Assembly: GCA_014634225.1 (NCBI GenBank)
Contig: BLFN01000288.1
Location: 1,580,594 to 1,593,093 of the forward strand
Reading direction: 5' to 3'
DNA length: 12,500 nt
Origin: Acropora yongei
Taxonomy: Eukaryota > Cnidaria > Anthozoa > Scleractinia > Acroporidae
A model generated the notes under the pieces. It saw only the letters and a list, made by a program, of their open reading frames with translations. It ran no database searches and was not told where the DNA came from. Numbering within the stretch: position 1 is the first letter of the stretch; each line of letters opens with the position of its first letter. Made by a program: the position numbers and the translations under genes. This document shows, piece after piece, positions 7,335 to 12,500 of the stretch.

Positions 7335-7512
7335 ATTTTTTTTTACCTGTAATTCTTAGGTTTATTTTGCGCCAGAGGACACAAATAAATAAATAAATAA
7401 AATCATAATTGTACATATAAGACCGTGTTGGCCCGCAGTTAGCGTTGCTATTCTAGGTGGACCACATACAATGCAAAATTATTCCTAGCTCCCACAACAG
7501 GTTAAACAAACG
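7335..7512. other. Spacer with (AAAT)n microsatellite
   Basis: An AAAT microsatellite of about five units lies at 7383-7402. No gene was seen. The left end of the hAT element follows at 7513. Confidence 0.6.
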
Positions 7513-7740
7513 TAGGCCCGTAGCAAATATAAAATAACTGGGGCAGGGTGGGGAGGGGAGCTGGGCGAGTGGCCCACATTAACTCTCCCACCAGCTTCGT
7601 CCCTCGGTTAAAGCATCCTGCTTGGTACATCTCAGATCACTACATTTGTCTAAAATGCTTTTTGTTCTTGCCGGACAATTTTTTGTGTTGACTCTGACGA
7701 AATAGGGAACTTGTTTGGGATGTCGTTCGCAGACAATTTG

Positions 7741-8790
7741 CTATAACAATTGCTTTCTTTTCTCTTTCTCCTCAACGAAATCATTAGGTACGTCTACAAG
7801 GGTTGGAGCATCTGTTCCGGTCCTTGTGACCTTGTGGCATAGTCTATAGTCTCCCGTTGTTGCGCGCAAATACGTCTTCACCGCTTTAAAGCTGGAGACG
7901 ATCATTCACCAATGGCATTGGTTGCTGGCATGACGAGTAACAGCTTTCCCAGAGTCTTTCTAAAGGATGCATTCCAACGACATCTTCGTGTATCATAAAA
8001 CAGTCGTCAGCCCACCGAATGCAAATAGCTAGTTGTTCCTGGTTAGAAACATCTGCTGTTTCGTCAGCCATGATCGTGAAAAACGTCGCATACTGAATGT
8101 TTGCAGACATTTGCGGCATCACGCCAAGAGCCATTGCCTCTAGCAGCTCATTCTGAATCTCTGGTGATGTGTATTTTTCATCTCTTCTCCGATGCCACTC
8201 TATGATCTCTGGATTTTCTTGAGCCCGTACATTCAGCAGGTAATGAAAATTGGAGTTCTCCTCAGACATTGTTTTAGTGTTCCAGTCTCCTCTTAATGAC
8301 AAAGCCTGTCGCGCTAAGTATCGGATGGTGTCGGGACAGCATTGAGAGCAAAATCTTTCTATTCTTGCCCTATTGTAATGCATGTCGTTCAGATTGCAAG
8401 TCACCAATATCACCTATTACTGTTGTGGGAGCCGTGACATATCTTGCAACTGCCTCCATCTGCGAATCAGACGATTCGTGCTTTTGAAATCCTTTCTTTT
8501 TCTCCATCGCATTTTTCCAGTTAGAAAGTCCATTTTTCGTAACCGCTGGGTCTGCATTACATGAAATTATAGCATTCCGCTCTGAAGTGCTTTCAAACAA
8601 ATATGGCAACAAGCTGCATCTCTTCTCTAGGTCATGATGCAGCCACTTGAATCGTTCAAATTAACCATGCTGTTTGAAATGATCTTTTTGTGGATTCTTA
8701 CTCCCGAAGGTCTTTGAATTTCTTCGGCTGACATGGATATCTGATAAGTTTACAAAGACTTGATCTGAAGGCCCGAGTTGTGTCTTTTCC
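7741..8790 (-). pseudogene. hAT transposase (ZMYM1-like) pseudogene
   Basis: The related proteins are cut-and-paste transposases, and some are domesticated as ZMYM1-like or 52K-repressor-like genes. The pieces, in order, lie in different frames. At about 8760-8700, RYPCQPKKFKDLRE is followed by a stop. At 8666-8394, FERFKWLHHDLE continues to NWKNAMEKKKGFQKHESSDS (zinc-finger-like region) and SERHALQ, then TAG. At 8413-7886, IRYLARQALSLRGDW continues to the MADETADVSNQEQL motif with a catalytic Asp, ending near GMHPLE. At 7899-7741, FKAVKTYLRATTGDYRLCH is the C-terminal hAT dimerisation region, ending in TAG. Most of the RNase-H-like core between GMHPLE and the C-terminal region is missing, so this copy cannot make active transposase. 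The family normally has roughly 600-800 residues; here under 350 remain. Confidence 0.82.
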
Positions 8791-8799
8791 GTTTCCAGT

Positions 8800-9940
8800 T
8801 TGCCATATGCAAACTGTCGATGGCTCCAAATCATTTTCATTTCCGGTTGTTCTTTGCCTTCGGATTGTTTCTTCGACTACACCGGGCCTTGTGTCACACT
8901 AGTGCATGTTTTTACCCACGATAAACTGAGTGTTCCCTACTTTTTTTCGACACCTCAAGCAAGATCTCAACAGCAAACTGAAATTCTTATCCACTCGTTG
9001 AACAAACTTGCCCCAGTAAATGACATCAGCGGCTGTTCTATTTAGTCGACCCTAAGTGGATATTTTCTCCACGAATACGGGAAGAACTTCAGTTCTTGGG
9101 TAGTACGCGCCAACAAAATACCAAAGCAACAGTACCTCTTGACGTGGTGCCAGAGCGTCGTACGAAACGATGCTCCCCGAGAATTCGGCCCGAAGGTCGA
9201 TTTTGGAACCAAGTTTCAGATACCTGTTGCCAAGCAGGGAGGCCCCTAGACCATACGTGACAGGTCCACTCATCTTGATTATAGCTAGTAGCAATTTCTA
9301 TATATACAACAGCATTCTAGTTATTTCCTCCATGTGGCACGTGTGTCTTGCGGTGGTGCATATTTAACGATTGCGCATGCTCTCTCGTAGAACACTCTTA
9401 TTTATGGTGCAGAACCATTGCAAGTTTTGTGTTTTTCCATATGGTACGCACTTCTGCATACTAGCACAAAATATACGCCATCACGCATTTGCATTCGCTG
9501 TACAAACAAAATAGTCCGTTATCTCCTTTGGATTTCTTTTTCGGCGGCTCTCGTGAAGACATTGTAAGACTTTTAATATAACCGCGGAAAAGCCTAAGTT
9601 TTACTCGAGTACAGTGGTATATTTTACACCGGCGGACCTCTTAGAAACCAATAAAGTCCAAGCGGCCAAGTTCGGGGATTGTCATTGGTGCATTTAGATC
9701 CATTTTGATTCTGTCTATTTTGATGAAAAATGAGAAGATATTTTAAAGCTGTTAGTTGTTTTTGGCAGAGCAAAAATACGGTATCGTTCCATTACACAAT
9801 TCCATATTGCTCAGAAGAACAACAGTACATAATCTTACTATGATCGACAATAGTTGGAAACTGTAACTTCCATAGACAGCTGTCCATTTTAATAAGCAAA
9901 ATTCCACTTTTGTTGCGGCATTTAATTTAAATCTGAAAAT
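8800..9940. other. 5' interior of hAT element, no gene recognised
   Basis: There are short ORFs on both strands (8800-9045 plus, 9294-9052 minus, 9170-9367 plus), but none matches a family I know. It is probably the transposon's non-coding 5' region and promoter, or captured sequence. Confidence 0.45.
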
Positions 9941-10144
9941 TTCTGGGGGGGGGGGGCGGCTCCAACCCCCTTATCTCAACCCCTGCTACGGGCCTGAAAA
10001 GACACTGAAATTGACAACAGTTACACAAACAATAATTACACAACCAAACGCCTTATATATAAGAAAGAAAATTTATAATCTATTGGAGAACAGACACAAG
10101 TAACGTCACTGTAATGTTTTTTCACTTCTTTGTTCTATAAAACG

Positions 10145-10335
10145 AATAGTCGGACTCCATGTTGCCGTGTGTCTGCTTAGTATTAGATAGCAGAAGATGT
10201 CAAAATGAGGTAAAAATATCAGTGTGACACCACTCGCTTAACGGCTCGTGTGCCATTTTTTTGTTTTCACCCCATTTTGACATCATCTGTGATCTATTAC
10301 TGATGAGACTTACGGCAACATCGAATCTGTGTGTT
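10145..10335. mobile_element. Foldback MITE with long inverted arms, uninterrupted copy
   Basis: The left arm runs GGACTCCATGTTGCCGTG, then TTAGTATTAGATAGCAGA, then GATGTCAAAATGAGGT. It is inverted on the right as ACCCCATTTTGACATC (to 10284), then GATCTATTACTGATGAG, then CGGCAACATCGAATCTG. GATGTCAAAATG (10196-10207) and CATTTTGACATC (10273-10284) pair perfectly. The centre is CACTCGCTTAACGGCTCGTG. The same element, at the same place relative to CUB exon B, is at 12001-12352, so it was present before or spread with the segment duplication. The ends are approximate. Confidence 0.78.
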
Positions 10336-10365
10336 AAATACACAGTGAACACTCCTTCCTGACTA

Positions 10366-10460
10366 TGGGCTCTTGATACAAAACCGGTAACTCAACTCTG
10401 AGAAGAGTAGCAATGATACATCAAGGGAGAAAAGGAAGAGGAAAGGCGGGTACTAAACTC
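10366..10460 (-). repeat. Intron 3' of CUB exon B, conserved in three copies
   Basis: The sequence starting TATGGGCTCTTGATACAAAA and running to GGCGGGTACTAAACTCAC recurs at 6404-6500 and 12380-12478 with few differences. It includes the donor of exon B. The high similarity of this non-coding DNA shows that the CUB copies arose by recent segmental duplication and not by convergence. Confidence 0.85.
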
Positions 10461-10462
10461 AC

Positions 10463-11002
10463 CGGGTGATATTGGAAAAAACGAAAAGGATAGCTCAAAT
10501 CCACGATCCTGAACACTCCAGTCTGTGTGAAATGTCAGCACAGCGATGGTGCCAAAAACACGGACACTTTTACCAGTGTGGTTCCCACAATATGTGCCAA
10601 TTACGTTGCTGTTACCACTAGTAATCCGTAAATAATCCCACCTATGCGAAAGAAACAACAGCAACAGCAACAACAACAAAACAATTTTAAAAACAGCAGC
10701 ACTTTTCATTGCCAAATCTTGTGGTAAATCAATAGTTTTTTTTTTTTGGCGAAAGGAGTTCCGAACACAACGGGCCAACTAAAAAGATTTCCACTTCCTT
10801 TAATGGCAACAGCGATAAACACAGTAAGTTGTACCAAGTACTTACCCACAACTGGAATGGCTTTCCAAAGCAAAATAACTAAAGGAAACGAGCAACCCCT
10901 TATTGGAGGGAATAATAACTTTATTAACGCAATCAAGATTGTTTGGATAGTTGCTCGGGTATCCGGGACTTCTCAGAATGCCACTTTGCACTGAACGACA
11001 AG
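10463..11002 (-). CDS. CUB domain, intact copy B (two exons)
   Basis: It has the same architecture as the copy at 6503-7009. Exon A is 11002-10846 (157 bp, acceptor TTTTTTTCAG, donor GTAAGT), the intron is 204 bp, and exon B is 10641-10463 (179 bp, acceptor GCATAG, donor GTGAGT), coding 112 residues. Motifs: [51 protein letters not shown] and QDRGFEL, with Gly retained where copy A has Val. Exon B proteins of A and B agree at about 48 of 60 positions, and exon A proteins at about 37 of 51. There is no extra Cys in this copy. The last base of exon B (G) plus the first two of copy A's exon A (CT) form an Ala codon, so B followed by A splices in frame. Longer ORFs overlapping these exons run into introns and should be ignored. 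Confidence 0.87.
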
Positions 11003-11139
11003 CTGAAAAAAACGAAGGGAGGAAAACGCTGAACGATTCGCCATTTAATAATCTTTCCGTTTGGGTTGGACTGTAGTCTCTGTTGGACTAAAATATGTCT
11101 TTCACTGCCAACGCTAACGCGATGTCACCACCTATGATA

Positions 11140-11256
11140 AAGTTGTTCGTTGAAAATACTGCATAATAACAAAAGATGTGATTCAAATGACACTGAAGAT
11201 GACAGTAATGGAAATGACGATAACGATGAAATGTATCATATATTGAACTGCGGACG
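11140..11256. other. Intron 5' of CUB exon A, copy B
   Basis: It matches the region 7095-7165 (ACTAAAACATGTC, CACCTATGATA and AACAAAAGA recur), with GA-rich triplets. It is interrupted downstream by the SINE copies. Confidence 0.6.
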
Positions 11257-11384
11257 AGAAAATTTCAGGCTACCATACGCAATTGCAAAAATTGCGTTCA
11301 TAACTGAGAGGATCATAGCTTATTTGACATCACCTCCTCAGCTCAGTAGATGATGCATTTCATATATCATTTCATCATTCATTT

Positions 11385-11385
<1 letters not shown>
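11257..11385 (+). mobile_element. SINE 3' body fragment
   Basis: It reads TTTCAGGCTACCATACGCAA, TTGCAAAAATTGCGTTCATA and GGATCATAGCTTATTTGA. It ends in a TTTCATATATCATTTCATCA tail. The tRNA-like head is missing. The same body occurs at 11510-11572 in the next copy, in the same orientation, so the two form a head-to-tail dimer. Confidence 0.78.
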
Positions 11386-11387
<2 letters not shown>

Positions 11388-11415
<28 letters not shown>

Positions 11416-11572
11416 CACTCTTATCGTCAGTGGCTTCATAGTCCACTTGGTTAGAGCGTCGCGCCGGTATCGCAAGGTCACGGGTTCAAACTCAGTTAAA
11501 ATCCTGAATTTTTCAGGCTTCCATACGCAAGTGCAAAAATTGCTTTTATAACTGGGAGGATCATAGCTTATT
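11388..11572 (+). mobile_element. tRNA-derived SINE with Pol III promoter boxes
   Basis: The 5' leader is GGGCTCATTAGAACCCACAA. A tRNA-like head follows with A box TGGTTAGAGC (11448-11457) and B box GGGTTCAAACTC (11482-11493). After it come TTTTTCAGGCTTCCATACGC and GGATCATAGCTTATTTGA. This is the better-preserved member of the family also seen reversed at 819-915. The head resembles a tRNA but lacks a normal acceptor stem, so it is a retroposon and not a tRNA gene. The family is familiar to me from coral and other anthozoan genomes (from memory). It inserted in the intron 5' of CUB exon A. Confidence 0.85.
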
Positions 11573-11664
11573 TGAATGATGATAACGATGATGATTATTT
11601 GATCCTTGTTTAATTTTTTTTTTGATTTTTTTTTTTTAAGACAGAAGCCGGGAGAATCTACCTC

Positions 11665-11738
11665 GTTTTCCCATAAGTACACAAGTAGCTTAAGAAACCA
11701 AACATTATTATGATAGTGTAGGTGTTGTCCCAATTAAA
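11665..11738 (-). repeat. Shared intron block, copy 4
   Basis: On the plus strand: TTTTCCCATAAGTACACAAG, then AGCTTAAGAAACCAAACATT, then GTAGGTGTTGTCCCAATTA. It is close to block 3 at 7262-7334 and more distant from blocks 1 and 2. Removing the SINEs, it lies about the same distance 5' of CUB exon A as block 3. Confidence 0.72.
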
Positions 11739-12000
11739 AATGGAAAGTGATAGTGGAAAAGCTTGATTTCATCCAGAACAATTGGCTCTTTTTCACTACA
11801 CTAACAATCAATACCATGCCAAGATCCTCTGCCGATATTAAAAGCTAATAGAAGAACTTGGGATTATCTGTGACATCAATTTCATTTTAAAAAATAAGGT
11901 AAATTCTAGGAATGTTTGGATTCCTCACTATTCATGAAATCTTGAAGGATAGACCGCATAAATGACGTCACTGTTCACTTTTTCACTTCACTGTATGTAA
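11739..12000. other. Intron or spacer sequence, nothing recognised
   Basis: AT-rich, with no ORF of note, splice-supported exon or repeat found. It lies between CUB copies B and C. Confidence 0.4.
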
Positions 12001-12352
12001 CAAATAGTCGGACTCCATGTTGCCGTGTGCCTGTTCGCCGGTAATCCCAGAAGATGACAAAATGTGATAATAACACCAGTGACACACTCGCCTAACAGCT
12101 CGTATGCCACGTTTTTTGTTCTCATCACATTTTGAGGGTTTACCTCGGTGTAAAAACCTGTGACATTTTTTCTTTGTTTTCTAAGCTCGTGCTGGGGTTT
12201 AGGTATTGTTTAATGGTCTCTTGGCTCTTTTGTTTTCTTTGTTTTACGTCATTCGTGAGTTTGACAAGTTTTTACACCGAGGACGAGCCCATTTTGACGG
12301 CATCTGTGATCTATTACTGACGATACCCACGGCAACATCGAATCTGTTTGTT
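12001..12352. mobile_element. Foldback MITE, second copy, split by another MITE
   Basis: Same family and same position as 10145-10335: GGACTCCATGTTGCCGTGTG on the left, GGCAACATCGAATCTG on the right, with the CACTCGCCTAACAGCTCGT centre. Its right arm is interrupted at 12136-12289 by a smaller inverted-repeat element. Without that insert it would be close to the length of the intact copy. Confidence 0.78.
12136..12289. mobile_element. 154-bp MITE nested in the foldback element
   Basis: It is flanked by an exact 8-bp direct repeat, CATTTTGA (12128-12135 and 12290-12297). The copy at 10273-10280 has a single CATTTTGA and no insert, giving a natural empty site. Its ends are inverted: CCTCGGTGTAAAAAC (12143-12157) and GTTTTTACACCGAGG (12268-12282) pair perfectly over 15 bases, and the outer 7 bases pair weakly. 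The 8-bp duplication fits hAT-type mobilisation. The interior is T-rich and non-coding; ORFs seen here are by chance. Confidence 0.88.
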
Positions 12353-12478
12353 AAATGCACAGTGAACACTCCTTCCTGGCTATGGGCTCTTGATACAAAA
12401 CCAGTAACTAAACTCTGGGCAGAGTAGCAAGAAACATCAATACAGAAAAGGAGGGGGAAAGGCGGGTACTAAACTTAC

Positions 12479-12500
12479 CTAGTGATCTTGGAAAAAACGA
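12479..12500 (-). CDS. CUB domain exon B, copy C, 3' end only
   Basis: The minus strand reads TCGTTTTTTCCAAGATCACT then AG|GTAAGT, coding SFFPRSL with the same phase-1 end as copies A and B (SFFPVSPG and SFFPISPG). The intron 3' of it (12380-12478) is nearly the same as at 10366-10460. The rest of the exon lies beyond the right edge, so its integrity is unknown. Confidence 0.75.

Larger units (their letters stand above)
7513..9996 (-). mobile_element. hAT transposon, internally deleted and decayed
   Basis: The element is bounded by inverted ends: TAGGCCCGTAGCA (7513-7525) and TGCTACGGGCCTG (9984-9996), which pair at 12 of 13 positions. A G/C-rich subterminal zone, including a run of G (about 9945-9957), is typical of hAT families whose end reads CAGGCCCGTAGC. 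The flanking 8-mers AACAAACG (7505-7512) and AAAAGACA (9997-10004) agree at 5 of 8, possibly a worn target duplication. The interior carries a broken transposase of the ZMYM1-like hAT type (7741-8790). About 1.1 kb on the 5' side (8800-9930) shows no recognised gene. The element sits between the two intact CUB copies and explains most of their 4-kb spacing. Confidence 0.8.

Noticed and set aside
9052..9294. 80-codon minus-strand ORF inside the hAT element
   Set aside because: No recognised motif, overlapping ORF on the other strand, and no splice context; kept only as an unexplained region.
10392..10778. 128-codon minus-strand ORF read as one protein
   Set aside because: Only 10463-10641 is CUB coding. 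The leucine-rich start is the intron's polypyrimidine tract (TTGTTGTTGC repeats), and the end runs past the donor into the intron.
10706..10936. Minus-strand ORF over CUB exon A of copy B
   Set aside because: It is in a different frame from the CUB reading and crosses the donor site.
11448..11493. Possible functional tRNA gene
   Set aside because: A and B boxes are present, but no complete acceptor stem or cloverleaf is seen, and the sequence continues into a SINE body.

Overview
The window looks like nuclear DNA of an invertebrate animal, most likely an anthozoan cnidarian such as a stony coral. It is AT-rich and its genes are split into short exons by GT...AG introns. It carries a tRNA-derived SINE whose body I recognise from coral genomes, several MITEs and a decayed hAT transposon. 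There are no bacterial gene layouts, ribosome binding sites or long intact ORFs. The organism call is inference and rests mainly on the SINE.

Layout. At 1-219 on the minus strand are the first two coding exons of POLR1C (RPAC1, a shared RNA polymerase I/III subunit), running off the left edge; this is the only gene I can name. From 220 to 2800 I see no firm gene, but there is a 24-bp tandem repeat, a reverse-strand SINE (819-915), a TA-flanked MITE (1324-1493), a long-armed foldback element (2183-2468) and one weak candidate minus-strand exon (1728-1941).

From 2817 to the right edge the minus strand is a repeatedly duplicated CUB-domain locus. Two complete CUB domains, each built from a 157-bp plus a 179-bp exon (6503-7009 and 10463-11002), share identical splice phases. 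A third starts at the right edge (12479-12500), a degenerate pair lies at 2817-3111 and a short fragment at 6355-6400. Between them are three copies of another exon-like cassette (4654-4788, 5646-5746, 6175-6281). Two of these can be read in frame from the CUB splice phase to a stop codon. CUB and cassette copies are preceded by the same intron-derived block (5052-5158, 6002-6115, 7262-7334, 11665-11738). The array therefore looks like reshuffled copies of one ancestral gene segment.

The array has been invaded by other repeats: a GATC-rich satellite-like tract (4018-4590), a 12-bp minisatellite (5482-5553), an internally deleted hAT element with its terminal repeats (7513-9996), tandem SINE copies (11257-11572), and a foldback MITE present in two segment copies. 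One of those foldback copies was later split by a second MITE with an exact 8-bp target duplication.

Only the exons named above should be treated as likely coding. The CUB exons would give a multi-CUB, probably extracellular protein whose signal peptide and other domains lie outside the window or were not recognised.
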